64,000 nucleotides of DNA from Prunus persica. Taxonomy: Eukaryota; Streptophyta; Magnoliopsida; Rosales; Rosaceae. Positions 1 to 10,657 of the stretch are shown here, in pieces (position 1 is the stretch's first letter; each line of letters opens with the position of its first letter). The notes under the pieces were generated by a model, which saw only the letters and a list, made by a program, of their open reading frames with translations, did not search any database and had not been told where the DNA came from. The translations under genes and the position numbers were made by a program. The stretch spans positions 3,743,508 to 3,807,507 of the forward strand of contig NC_034011.1 in the NCBI RefSeq assembly GCF_000346465.2, in the 5' to 3' direction.

Positions 1-1
1 A

Positions 2-544
2 AGATATCAGACGTCAGATTCTACTGCCCGCAATCTTTGCTCTGATGGTTCGTTATATGATGTCAAACTTGAGGTGAAATCAAATTACCGGCCGCAGCAT
101 GTCCCGCTGGTTTCCCTTATGAGTAAATTGAATGGTAAAGCCATTGTTGGTCACCCGTTAACAGTTGAGGCTTTGGGTGATGGCTGTTGTGACATCATGT
201 TGTGCAAACTGGAATGTGATCGGGAAGTTGGTAAAATAGGTTATGCAATTCAGCCAAAAGCAGAAATTGGAAGAAATCCAGGCAAGCATTTGGCATTGCA
301 ACCACAAAATTCACCAAATAAATCTCCCAAAACGAAGAAATCTGGGCTCCAGCCAAAAAAGACTCGGAAACTATCTTCTCTGACTGGTCACAAGCAATCT
401 GAAGTGATGAAACCACTGACTGCGAAGCCACAGGGTCCTGTAATAGCTTGTATCCCCCTTAAATTAGTGTTTAGTAGGATAAATGAAGCAGTGAATGGTT
501 TGGCCCGACCAACACATCGGGTTTTAAAATCAAGTGACACTTGA
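2..544 (+). CDS. C-terminal exon of a probable PWWP-family nuclear protein (5' truncated)
   Basis: An open frame runs from base 2 to a TGA at 542-544, so this is the last coding exon of a gene that begins outside the window. The visible 180 residues start with a compact segment (motifs YDVKLEVKSNYRPQHVPLVS and LMSKLNGKAIVGHPLTVE). From memory this resembles the C-terminal signature of plant Tudor/PWWP proteins of the At1g51745/At3g03140 type. A long Lys/Ser/Pro-rich, basic, low-complexity tail follows. The PWWP domain would be upstream and cannot be seen, so the role (chromatin reader) is inferred from family resemblance only. The ending RVLKSSDT is followed directly by the stop, and an AT-rich probable 3' UTR continues to about 830. 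Confidence 0.5.
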   Translation, partial: RYQTSDSTARNLCSDGSLYDVKLEVKSNYRPQHVPLVSLMSKLNGKAIVGHPLTVEALGDGCCDIMLCKLECDREVGKIGYAIQPKAEIGRNPGKHLALQPQNSPNKSPKTKKSGLQPKKTRKLSSLTGHKQSEVMKPLTAKPQGPVIACIPLKLVFSRINEAVNGLARPTHRVLKSSDT

Positions 545-732
545 ACAAGTTTCTCTTGTGGAAAGAAATGTTGCAGTGGATGGATTCTTCCTGTGAATGT
601 AGTTCTTTATTCAGGGGTTTGGTTCAATTCTGCAGCCTAGTTGCTGCTTCTCATTTATTTGGCCATGTTAAGTTTGCAGCACCATTAACTCCGCTGCCCT
701 TTAAGGCTGAATCCATCTGTACAATTCCGTGA

Positions 733-2230
733 TACTGCGTTGTTGTAGGAGCAGTCAGTCAATGGAGGCTCTGCTTTTTCCTCTGTATATAATGTAACAT
801 TAGTTGAGGTGTAATGGCATTAGGTATTTGATGACCTGATATTTGGTTATTTAATTTATGAATTCAGGTTCATCAGGAGGGACAATAACTTTATTTCCCA
901 GCTTGCTTCTGTTGTTGGACATGCTTAACAGTTCATTCCTAAGACAATCAAATTTTAATTTTTGCTTAAAATTGATGCATTGCCCTTTCTGCTGCTACTT
1001 AATCTTGTTTTGTGTTTGTGTGATGCATGTGACAAAGTCGAGTTCTTCGGAACCGTACTGTTGCAGCTTTCCTGTGTGCCGTTGTGAATCATTTTAGGCT
1101 GCTGCTTCTTGTTTGTTGCATTTCTGCTGTGTGTGTGTTTGTGCTGGTACACTACGTTTGAGTATTTGGTTTACGAATGAAGGGTAGCAGCTGAATATTT
1201 TACAGGATTTATAGCTCGAGTGGTTTGAGAGTAGTTTATCTTCCCACTTCAGAGTTCGATTCTCCTCTCCTCTTTGGCCTCTATTTAACAGGAAAAAAGG
1301 TGAAATCTATTTTGGAAGGTAGATTTTAGATTTTATATTGTCAAGAATTTCGAATTACAAACAATTAGAGACCACAAGTTTCATTTCCAAAAAAAGAAGA
1401 GAGATACTGTTCTGCAAAATAAGAAAATAATCACATGACCATGTTACTTTACCTACCGCTACCAGTCTACCACATGCCACAACATAGATAATTTTGGACT
1501 GTCTAGATTAATTTCAAGTTAACATCAAAACCCTAGCTAACTCGCATGTCATAAACCCTAGAAGGAACCTACTGCATTTTGTGTGGCCTCTCTTGGAACC
1601 CAACAGAATCTCATAACCTTCTTGATATCCTGGAAGAATGGAAACTAGAAGAAGAAACTAGCAACAGGAAGCTGTTCTTTCGGGCCTTGTTTTATGCAAA
1701 AAATAGCTCACTAAAAGGAAATGAAGAAAAAAATCTCTATATATATCAAACTGTGATTTGCTAATTAAGAAGAATGAACATTTCCATGTAATTTTAGTAC
1801 GAATTTTTATCACTTGTGAAGTCAATCATGCAAGGAAGTCCCCTTTCTTGAAAGAGGACACATTTTCCCTACCACGTTCATTATTTTATCAAATCATCCA
1901 ATCTTAATCCGTGATTTTGATATGAACCTATTTAAAATTAACTTGAATCATTCGTCATGAATTTATTTTCTGAATGTACAGTTTGTCAATACAAAGCCAA
2001 CATGTAAATCAACTAGCTCTTGACTCAATTGCATTTTTTTTCAAATGTTAGATGATGTTTCAAATTCGAATTCCTTTACCCATTGGTGATCAGATGCAAG
2101 ATATAATTCAACGATTCCTTGACTTATCCGACCCAATTATAACCAGCCCAATACAAACCGGGTCAACAACACAACAGAGGACATAAGCGTAATATGTGAA
2201 AATAAATGATACCCCTCGGGTCCAAAGAAT
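733..2230. other. Intergenic stretch, no gene recognised
   Basis: Probable 3' UTR of the upstream gene followed by AT-rich spacer. Short open frames here (for example 858-1097 and 1579-1764) show no protein-like composition or recognisable motif. The only structured item is the tRNA-like patch at about 1200-1320, listed separately. Confidence 0.5.
1195..1320 (+). repeat. Possible tRNA-derived SINE remnant
   Basis: TAGCTCGAGTGG near 1212 resembles a pol III A box, and GAGTTCGATTCTCC near 1252 resembles a B box, at the spacing expected in a tRNA. There is no tRNA fold and no clear poly(A) tail or target duplication, so this is at most an old SINE or tRNA relic. Confidence 0.35.
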
Positions 2231-2237
2231 AAAGGAA

Positions 2238-2311
2238 TTAGGGTTTCAGCATATATATAAAAGGTTAAATATTAAACCCCCCAATCTCCTCTCCCCCTAA
2301 ACCCTAAACCC
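2238..2311 (+). promoter_or_regulatory. Telobox elements of the RPL28 promoter/5' UTR
   Basis: TTAGGGTTT at 2238-2246 and AAACCCTAAACCC at about 2299-2311 are teloboxes in both orientations within 110 bp of the RPL28 start. AGCCCA near 2145 (TGGGCT on the other strand) fits a plant Site II motif. The telobox plus Site II pair is well known for ribosomal protein genes of growing plant cells. Its role here is inferred from position. Confidence 0.6.
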
Positions 2312-2343
2312 CCAATCTGAGCAGCAAAAGCAAAATCTGGGAG

Positions 2344-4180
2344 ATGGCGACGGTGCCAGGGCAACTGATCTGGGAGATAGTGAAGAAGAACAACTCTTTT
2401 CTGGTGAAGGAGTTCGGGAGAAGCCACGCCGGTGTGCGGTTCAGCAAGGAGCCCAACAATCTCCTCAACCTCAACACCTACAAGCACTCTGGTACATTTC
2501 TCTACATCCCATTTTGTTTGCTTTCTGTTTGGTTCCCGAGCAAGTTTGTTTTTCAATTGAGATGGTTTTCGATCAGGGCTGGCAAACAAGAAAACTGTGA
2601 CCATTGAGGCTGTGGGTAAAGATCAATCTGTGTTGTTGGCAACAACTAAGACCAAGAAGCAGAACAAACCTGCTGCTTTGCTCCATAAGTCTGTGATGAA
2701 ACAGGAGTTTCGCAGGATGGCCAAGGCAGTCGCAAACCAGGTAAATAAACTTTGAAGCTTTGCTCTGCCGAATGATTATTTTACTAAGAACATGCTTGCA
2801 AGTTTTTGTTGCATTGGTGATCCTTAACATGTTAGAAGATACTTGTTGGTTTATGCTTTGGTGATAAGCCTTAACATGTTATGTTAGAAGAATCATTTGT
2901 AATGATATCTTCAGTGAAATATTCTTGTTACGCTTCTGAGCGTTTATTGTCCTTTAATTAGATGGGGTTCTCTTTGTTAATCTCTTAGATGCAAGTAAGC
3001 TTCATGCCTTTTCTTGGAAAAATCTGAAATGGGGTTTATCTCAAGTATCTGAATGATTACTTTTCTAAGAACATACTTGTAGGTTTGTACCTGCAGTTAA
3101 AGGATCATTTTTGTAGTGGTTTCTTCAGTGAAATACTCTTGTTACACTTAGTTTCTGAGCGTGCATTGTCTTTTTTTATTAGATTAGCTTCTCTTTTTTT
3201 TTTTTTTTTAAAATATTTAATAATAGAAACGAAATTTATTGAAAGAAACGAAAAGGAACACATAAGTGGATGAGGCATCCACAAGCCAAACGAACAACAA
3301 CAGAAAAAACAGACTAAAAAAACAAAGACACCAGCCAAACCACACAGAGACTGCTACACCAGAAAGACCCAAAGAAAACAAGATGCAAAAAAACACTTCA
3401 AATCACAGCAGCAGCCATATCCCTCAGTATAGTGGAGTAGGAATAGTCTTTTTTATTAGATTAGGTTCTATTTGTTAATCTCTTATATGTAGGTAAGCTT
3501 CATGCTTTTTCAAGGATCTGAATGATTATTTTACTAAGAAGTTTGTAGGTTTGTGCTGCAGTGATGAGCTTTTAACATGTAAGAAGGATCATTTGTGTAA
3601 TGGTTTCTTCAGTGAAATACTCTTGTTACGCTTGGCTTCTGAGCATCCATTGTCTTCTTTAGATTGGGTTCTCCTTGTTAATCTCTTATATATAGGTAAC
3701 CTTCACTATTTTTCTGGTCAAAATCTGAAATTGGTTTACCTCAAGGATCTGAATGGTTATTTTTTTAAGAAAATACTTGGTAGGTTTATATTGCAGTGAT
3801 GAGCCTTAACATGTAAGATAAACTATTTATAATGGTTTCTTCAATGAAATGTTCTTGTTACGCTTGCACGCATTGTGTTTTTAGGGTTTAGTGTTTTTAT
3901 TGTTGGTCCCTCATATGTTGGTATCCTTCAAGGATGATAAAGTATTTGTATTGTATTGATTGCATGAATCTATATTTGCCTTATCTAGGTTTTCCCTTTT
4001 GTTGTTTCTCTGTTATTCATTTTGTATTCCGCATTGCAGGTGGCAGATAACTACTACAGGCCAGATCTGAAAAAAGCAGCCCTTGCAAGGTTGAGTGTTG
4101 TTCACAAGAGCCTCAAGGTTGCCAAGTCTGGTGTCAAGAAGAGGAACAGGCAAGCTGTTAGAGTCTATGGCAGGAAGTGA
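2344..4180 (+). CDS. RPL28: 60S ribosomal protein L28 (eL28)
   Basis: Three exons, 2344-2491, 2577-2740 and 4040-4180, give about 150 residues with GT-AG borders and a continuous frame. The N-terminus [20 protein letters not shown] and the end [10 protein letters not shown] match plant cytosolic eL28, a component of the large ribosomal subunit. The length is close to the usual plant protein (about 143 residues). The start is the first ATG after a CT-rich leader with teloboxes. Intron 2 is unusually long (about 1.3 kb) because it holds a degenerate tandem repeat and a probable non-LTR retroposon insertion, listed separately. Composition is very basic, as expected. The identity is secure; exon borders are by eye. 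Confidence 0.93.
2770..3950. repeat. Degenerate tandem repeat inside RPL28 intron 2
   Basis: About four copies of a roughly 230-280 bp unit follow each other, beginning near 2770, 3048, 3518 and 3749. Each carries recurring pieces in the same order: CTGAATGATTATTTTACTAA, a TGATGAGCCTTAACATG-type string, GGTTTCTTCAGTGAAATA, CTCTTGTTACGCTT, and GTTAATCTCTTA. Units differ by many substitutions and small indels, so the expansion is not recent. Copy 2 is interrupted by a separate insertion. Confidence 0.75.
3188..3445 (-). mobile_element. Probable non-LTR retroposon fragment nested in the intronic repeat
   Basis: The segment interrupts tandem unit 2 and is flanked by near-identical direct repeats: GTC-T7-ATTAGATTAG at 3168-3187 and GTC-T6-ATTAGATTAG at 3446-3464. 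It begins with a long T run on the + strand, which is a poly(A) tail on the - strand. Poly(A) plus a target duplication near 19 bp is typical of LINE or SINE insertion. It is short and has no coding capacity, so it would be a 5'-truncated LINE 3' end or an unrecognised SINE. Part of the flanking similarity could come from the tandem repeat itself, although other units read differently at this point. Confidence 0.6.
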
Positions 4181-4790
4181 GTTATAGGGGGCTGATACAC
4201 TAGTGTTCTTTTCATGATTTTGGATTTGATTGGATCGTCCTTGAAAACTCAAGATGTATTTGGATTTTGGGGATTTTATTTAGTTTGTTTTGCAAAAGAT
4301 TCCTGGATATAATTTTTTTTTTCTTCAACCAATCATTTAGCAAAATTTCGGCATGGACCCTAACAACCAACTTATCGATAACCAATGAAAATACTCTGTT
4401 AATTTTCATATGGTAATTTTGCATATGCCCAACTGCAAACACTCCGGACCGGAGGACATTAGAGGTTCTCAGAACAACAAATCACCATGTCCAAACAAAC
4501 CAGTTCAGTTTTGAATGAAGAAATGTAGCTGATCAAATCAAATATAGATAAACTTAAAAATGAACTGTGATAATATGACATACAATTGTTAAAGATTCGT
4601 TGACTATATTATTCCAATAATTTCTTGACTTTCTAAACCAACGAATGAATGGGGAGCCAAGTATCATGACAATCTGCTGTACATATTATGAGGAGGCTTG
4701 CAGTCAAATAAGGGTCCAATGCAAAACCACATGTTTCTGCAAGCTTCCCACCACCATCAAGAACACATTCATCTTATCTTCGCTGATAAA

Positions 4791-6947
4791 TCAAGATGAG
4801 CAGCAGGTGGTCTTTTGGACAACTGGCTGTCCACGCATATGCACAGTGGATGGTTTGTTGACACTCATTGGTTGGGTAGCTATCCTGCAACCCGAAGAAA
4901 AAAATATTTACCGACGCTGTATAAAAATACTGATGTTTTACCATTGCAGTTGTTCCAGTACAACTACAGATCACAGATTTATCTTACTTAAACTCTTGAT
5001 CTGAAATGCCCGTATCAATCAGAAATATGACAAAAGTAACATGGAGATGAACTCACCTGTTCTTTATCTCTGCAACCATAGTCATGAATGCCTGCTCTAC
5101 ATTAGTCGAATTTTTGGCACTTGTTTCCAAGAATGGAATACCTAGCTCATCTGCAAATGCCTTTTAAAAACAGCGGGGTTTTGGGGTAAGAAGAATGTGA
5201 ACAACATAAAGTTTGAACACGTAAAGTTGATCAATGGTGCATGCTTATTTAACTCATCATGACTTGATAACAAAATAAGATTAATTAGCAGCTAAGATAC
5301 CTTGCTAGCTTCAGAAGAGACCACTTTCTTGTCAGCTAAGTCACTCTTGTTTCCAACCAAGAGCTTGTTCACATTTCCAACTGCAAATTTATCAATTTCT
5401 TGCAGCCAGGTCTTGACATTGTTGAAGCTTTCTTGGTCCGTCACGTCATAGACAAGCTAGCAAATAATTTCAAAAACCACATTCATGAAGATCATCCTAT
5501 GAAAAGCTTGCAGGACCAAAAATCTACATTATAAAGAGGTGAATTAATACTTACAATGATGCCATGGGCACCACGGTAGTAGCTGCTTGTAATCGTTCTG
5601 AAACGCTCTTGACCAGCAGTGTCCCACTATTCAGAAGAAATGGAGATTTCAGATTTTTTCAGCTAAGGAACTTCGATTCCAATCCCGCCTTAATAAAAAA
5701 ATATACTTACTATTTGAAGTTTGACAACTTTCCCATCCTGCTCCACTGTTCGAATTTTCTAAATAGAGGAAACAAAGAGATGAAATCACTGCCATGGCAT
5801 CAAAATAACCACACATAAGAAGTGATTTATTATGCCACTGTACTTACAAAGTCAACACCAATGGTACTTATGTAGCTGTCAATGTAAGAATCATCCTACA
5901 CAAGGTGAGAGTGGAATTGTCAATAAAAGATCAAAGAAAATCAGACATCAGCATTTGGCTCAACCAACTCTGATCACAAGCATACATTTATGTATCGCAT
6001 GTTACACAATAGTTATGATTTAAAATTTAGGACGAATTCAAAGAGATGACCGAGGGAGAAGGTATAAGAATTTAATGTGTGTGTATAAGAGAAGCGTGGC
6101 AAAAAGAAAACCATCATCCTATATATAACATTGTTGAACTTTTACCGCAAATCTCAGTAGAAGGCATGACTTGCCCACACCGGAATCTCCAATGAGCAAA
6201 AGTTTGAAAAGATAGTCACTGCAAAATGGAGGAAAATAACTAATTAGAACCTCAAACTTTATGCTTCAGTACGGTAACTAAGGGAAATAACTAAAATAAA
6301 ACATTAACATATCATCAAATCTTATTAGCAAAAACACCTACTCTGTCAGAATATGTCAACAACTATGCCCTGCATATCTATTTAATGTTTCTTCAAATTG
6401 AGACAAAATTATACAGGCAGCAAAGATATGAATTCCATGGCAGCATATCATCCAAATAACTCAAGGAGATTATAGGTGCCTAAGAAAACACCAAGCCACA
6501 GCAGAAAGAATCATCATTTCAAAAGTATGACTAACATATTCATCTTATTTACCAGAGTCCATGGATCTCATACATTGTTTTTACAGCTTTTGTATTCACT
6601 ACAATCAAAATTGCAGATAGCTTCTTGAAATGAAATGTGATCCCAAAAAAAAGGGATCCACAAAATTGATTTTCGTAAGAACTTTCTTCCAGTTTTTTAA
6701 GATACTACTAAACAAACAATCTCTAATCAAATGGCCAAATCAAAAGCCATCCCACATACCCAAAAGTTGAAAATAAAATAACCCTTCAATAAAAACAAAA
6801 ACAAAAATAAGAATTTCTGGGTTTGACCAAAATCCAAATCCAATCAAATTGAACAGGGTTAACATTATCAACAGCCATAAAACAATCACACAGAAACTAA
6901 GCTATGACAAAAAAGGTGATAACATGTAGACATGCATGCAATTGTTC

Positions 6948-6984
<37 letters not shown>

Positions 6985-7001
6985 TACTATTCAGGGATCA
7001 T
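4791..7001 (-). CDS. RABD2: RAB GTPase, RABD2/YPT1 class
   Basis: Eight exons on the minus strand (6988-7001, 6146-6218, 5848-5895, 5711-5758, 5555-5626, 5301-5456, 5057-5160, 4791-4884) join in frame into 202 residues. All small-GTPase motifs are present: P-loop GDSGVGKS (15-22), effector region [20 protein letters not shown] (62-68), NKSD (121-124) and ETSAK (149-153). The C-terminus TTCCSS carries the two cysteines for geranylgeranylation. The sequence is closest to plant RABD2/YPTM2, the Rab1/Ypt1 class acting in ER-to-Golgi vesicle traffic. Exon 1 encodes only MIPEY (usually MNPEY), so Ile2 is unusual. Intron 1 carries a (GA)n run beside its donor site. A copia-like element lies about 650 bp upstream of the start. 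Confidence 0.93.
6951..6980. repeat. (AG)15 microsatellite in RABD2 intron 1
   Basis: Fifteen perfect AG units. Read in the gene's direction this is a CT run starting a few bases after the exon 1 donor site, so length variants could alter donor context. Confidence 0.95.
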
Positions 7002-7109
7002 GACTGGGTTGATCGATGAGGAGGAAGTTTCAGAAAGCGTAGAAATTTTCAACTGGGTCTAATTAACGTAAAAATGGAATCTTAAACGAGGGAGAGAAGT
7101 TGAAGGAGA

Positions 7110-7651
7110 GGACTTTGTTGTGCCTTATATAAGGGTGGACAGTTTGCGTCACATTGAAAGGTTCCTATTTCCTACTCAGCCGCCAGCTTGGAACCTGACC
7201 CCACACAACTTTTTTGGTTTCTCTTCTGGGTTGGTTTATTTTTATGGGTTTGTTTACAAGCCCATTTCGGAAGGCCTGAATTTTAAGTGAAGAGGGTCTT
7301 ATCACTTGTGTTCTGTCAACTTAGCCCAATTATCTGTTTACTTTTTTGTTGTTGTTGCAATTGGAGAAAAGAAACCCTGGAGTTTCGATCTTAAGTGTCA
7401 AGTAAGCAGGGGGGAAGGAGGAGGGACACAACCACTGTGGTAACCTCACTCAACAATTATTTGTCTACTTGCCAACTTTTTATTCGATTAATTCTGTAAT
7501 AAAAATATATGTTCGACGTTTTATTCGACTCTAGCTAAGTGAGTTCTTTCACACTTGTAAAATGAGTTACAAATGTTATTTTCAAAACTCGGGTAAAAAA
7601 AGTTGACGAGTGTGTTGTAAGGATTAGTTTTGTTTTACAAATAGTTACAAA
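7110..7651. other. Spacer upstream of RABD2, no gene seen
   Basis: Likely RABD2 promoter and 5' UTR (its transcription runs leftward), followed by AT-rich DNA. A TATATAAGG-like string occurs near 7124 on the + strand. No protein-like frame is visible. Confidence 0.5.
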
Positions 7652-7855
7652 TGTTGTAAAATAATGTAGTAGTGGAGTCCCCAAATGCCTATAAAAGGCT
7701 TCCCCCCTTCCCTATCATAGACACACAATGAGAAGAGAAAACATTCCCTTCTCTTTCTCAATTTCTTCTCCCATTTGTAAGAAACACACATAATAGAGAG
7801 CAAACATTCTCTCCATCTCAATCCCCTCTCTACAATTTCCCATTGATTTATAACA
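7652..7855 (+). repeat. 5' LTR of the non-autonomous element
   Basis: 204 bp. TG...CA ends, TATAAAAGGC box near 7691, and an exact 5-bp target duplication outside. Confidence 0.92.
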
Positions 7856-8030
7856 CGTTATCAGCACGATTTCTCTATCTCTAAATTCAGAGCCTCAACG
7901 CTCTCTCTCTTTCTCTCCGCAAAACTCAAGCAGAGGCTTGCTGGTATTTTCTTTTGCTGGATTTTCCCCCAAGGCAGATCCTTAAATGTTTTTCCGGAAG
8001 TATACTAGACCAGATAGAGCTCAGCTCCAC

Positions 8031-8613
8031 ACTGTACTCTTTTTCCTTCATCCAGGTTTTTATCCCATTGAGTTTTTCCTGGTAAGGTTTTAACGAGGCA
8101 GTGTCACTCAAGGGTTTAGGGTATACTATGAAAATTTTTATGGTCGATTACTGGACAAAAGCTAGTCCTAAATTTTTCAGGGGGAGATATTCACAAAGGG
8201 GAGCGTGATTTTAATAAAGACCTTCATACACTGTACTCTTTTTCCTTCATCCAGGTTTTTATCCCACTGGATTTTTCCTGGTAAGGTTTTAACGAGGCAG
8301 TGTCGCTCAAGATTGACTCACAGAAGCAGTGTCAACTACGATATTCAGAAAGGTGATCAACAGTATGACTTAAAGATATTTTGCCGAGCATCAGGGGGAG
8401 CGCGCTATCAATAAAGATCTTCAAACACTGTACTCTTTTTCCTTCGTCCAGGTTTTTATCCCACTGGGTTTTTCCTGGCAAGGTTTTAACGAGGCAGTGT
8501 CGCACGCGCATCAATATACATAGAATTTTATGTTACACATGATTATGTACTCTTTTTCCCTTTGACCAGTTTTTGTCCCACTGGGTTTTTACTGGCAAGG
8601 TTTTTAACGAGGC
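8031..8613 (+). repeat. Four internal repeats of a copia 3'-end motif
   Basis: Four copies, beginning near 8031, 8230, 8427 and 8547, share TACTCTTTTTCC, then GGTTTTTATCCCACTGG and AAGGTTTTAACGAGGCA. The first three are spaced by about 198 bp, and the second and third are preceded by GGGGGAG or GGGGAG purine strings like the element's own polypurine tract. The same motif occurs twice near 38690-38860, at the 3' end of the autonomous-type copia element in this window, so it belongs to the copia 3' region and was amplified here. Confidence 0.8.
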
Positions 8614-8647
8614 ATATTCTGTATCATTTGTGGTCTCCAAGGGGGAG

Positions 8648-8851
8648 TGTTGTAAAATAATGTAGTAGTGGAGTCCCCAAATGCCTATAAAAGGCTTCCC
8701 CCCTTCCCTATCATAGACACACAATGAGAAGAGAAAACATTCCCTTCTCTCTCTCAATTTCTTCTCCCATTTGTAAGAAACACACATAATAGAGAGCAAA
8801 CATTCTCTCCATCTCAATCCCCTCTCTACAATTTCCCATTGATTTATAACA
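8648..8851 (+). repeat. 3' LTR of the non-autonomous element
   Basis: 204 bp, one base different from the 5' LTR by eye (CTCTCTCTC in place of CTCTTTCTC). Followed by ACAAA. Confidence 0.92.
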
Positions 8852-8869
8852 ACAAAGGACTTGTCTTTG

Positions 8870-9150
8870 TTTTCTTTGTGGTGGAACTGCTTCTCTAGGA
8901 ATCACTTTTGCTAATAATCGCTTCTAGTAAAAGAGCTTTTATTATAAGGTGTTGAAATTTTCATAAGAAATCAAAAGCACTTGGGAATGCTTCCTAAAGG
9001 AGAAGCACAAGGCAGGTGTTTCTTCGAAAAAAAACTTCTATGGCCTATAAGTACTTCTAAACTTTTCTGCCAAATGCGGTCAAAAACGCTTTTGATTATC
9101 AAAAAGCGCTTTCAGTTTTCCAGAAGCACTCCCAAACGGGCCCTAAGTAT
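8870..9150. repeat. Fragment of a dispersed repeat (MITE-like)
   Basis: The text repeats variants of AAAAGCGCTTT, AGAAGCAC and CACTCCCAAACGGGCCCTAA. The right end has the look of a terminal inverted repeat common in plant DNA-transposon derivatives. I could not find the opposite end, so this is called a fragment. Confidence 0.4.
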
Positions 9151-9309
9151 ATCAACTTTAGTAATAACATTCTTCTTGCTTTAAATAATAATATAAAAAA
9201 GCTGGGGTTTGATTATAAATAAAAATAAAAAAATGAAAGAAAGAAGGTGTGATTTTTAATCCAAATGAGCTTTTATTTCCCACAATAAGAGTTCAATTAT
9301 TGTGGAAAG

Positions 9310-9560
9310 TTTTAGGCCAAAAGTCACTTTTGGTCTCTATAGTTTGGCATTTCAATCACTTTCGACCTTATAGTTTTAATTTCGTCACTTTTGATCATGT
9401 AGTTTCATATTTGTAACAATTCAAGGACAAGATAAAATTTCTTTCAATTTCTTTAACGGAACAACCACTTGCCACTCATTTGGAGGGGCACTTTTATCAG
9501 ACCAAAACCTCACTTTAAAAATTGGTCGCTACCTCTTTCCTTGGGCGCAAAAATGGGCAA
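9310..9560. repeat. Fragment of a Mutator-like or similar dispersed repeat
   Basis: AAAAGTCACTTTTGGTC near 9330, followed by variations of CACTTTCGACC and CACTTTTGATC, resembles the end of elements common in plant genomes. A matching inverted end was not identified. Confidence 0.35.
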
Positions 9561-9810
9561 CCAAAATCTCAAAATCCTCCCTCCTTCACTATCCCAAATT
9601 CCTAGCGCCTAACCAATCTTTATCTCCTCCATCCATTTCTCTCTCCCTACAGATTCAGAACAAAACAACAAAGCAATAACTTTCCAAACCCAAAGTTACA
9701 GAACAAAACAAGGCCACAAAAGAATGGAACAAAAGCATTGTAACCCACTTATATGCATTGAAAAGTCGAATAAATGTTATAAAACAATTTCGCACAGAAA
9801 ACTGTACCTT

Positions 9811-10281
9811 TAGGCTTTGTTTGGTTTATGGAATGAATTTGAGGGGAAATCATTTTCCAAGGAATGGAAATGGAAGATTCCTTTCCCACGTTTGGTAATG
9901 CTAGGAAAGTAACCGGGAAATATCACTTTATTTCCTTTCCCATGTTTGTTTTGAATAGGAATGGAAACAAAATTTGTATAAATTTTCAATTATACCCATA
10001 TTAAATCAAATAAAAAAAGAATGCATTTAATAATATATTGTAATTCTAAATTGTTAATGGGGATAAAATGGTCATAAAAAATATGTATTTAATGTTAGCT
10101 CATTTTCCCAAACTTTCCCATGAGAAGGGTAAACAAAACCCAAGTTGGGAGGATGACTTCACTTTCCCCCTACTTTCTCATGAGTCAGGAAACGATTTTC
10201 CATACCTAGACTTACCAAACATGGGAAAGTAATTGATTTCCCACCCCAAGTCTCCTTTCCCATGAACCAAACAGGGCCCTA
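9811..10281. mobile_element. MITE with about 18-bp terminal inverted repeats
   Basis: The left end GGCTTTGTTTGGTTTATGG (from 9813) pairs with the right end CCATGAACCAAACAGGGCC (to about 10279) as an imperfect inverted repeat. Flanking TTA/CTA trinucleotides would fit a PIF/Harbinger-type duplication with one change. The interior is noncoding and AT-rich, with internal inverted GGAAA/TTTCC motifs. Superfamily assignment is tentative. Confidence 0.6.
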
Positions 10282-10618
10282 GTGACTCCTTATAATTTAA
10301 TGTTGCTTTGTTTTATGCATATTTTAAACTTTTAATTAATGCTAATTATAATATTTACGACTCCCTAAACTAGAGAGTATGATTAGAGTTCAAATTTTAT
10401 AAACAGTTCATAAAATAGCTTTTATGTGTTTTTCGCTAAATTTTAACTAAAAAATAAAGAGTATTATTATAAATGCTCTTAGCCCAACTTTAAAAAATAA
10501 TAATAATCACATCAGCAAACTACAAAGACTTTTGCCACCAGATTGGGAATATTACTCATTAGCCTGTCACATGCCTACAGTAGCAGGTTAAGGTCTTGGA
10601 AAGTATGCAGAACGCTCG

Positions 10619-10657
<39 letters not shown>

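Larger units (their letters stand above)
7652..8851 (+). mobile_element. Young non-autonomous copia-like LTR element (TRIM-like, 1200 bp)
   Basis: Two 204-bp LTRs (7652-7855 and 8648-8851), each TG...CA, enclose a 792-bp interior with no gag or pol frame. The element is flanked by the exact 5-bp duplication ACAAA (7647-7651 and 8852-8856). The first LTR is followed by CGTTATCAGCACGA, the primer-binding type common in plant copia elements. The second is preceded by the purine tract AAGGGGGAG. By eye the LTRs differ at a single position, so the insertion is very recent. Lacking all proteins, it must have been moved by an autonomous relative. The interior carries repeats of a copia 3'-end motif, listed separately. 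Confidence 0.92.

Noticed and set aside
1200..1275. A functional tRNA gene
   Set aside because: Pol III box-like strings are present, but the acceptor and anticodon arms do not pair, so only a SINE or tRNA relic is proposed.
7926..8905. Several minus-strand frames in the non-autonomous LTR element
   Set aside because: They repeat because the internal motif repeats; none resembles a retroelement protein and they run against the element.
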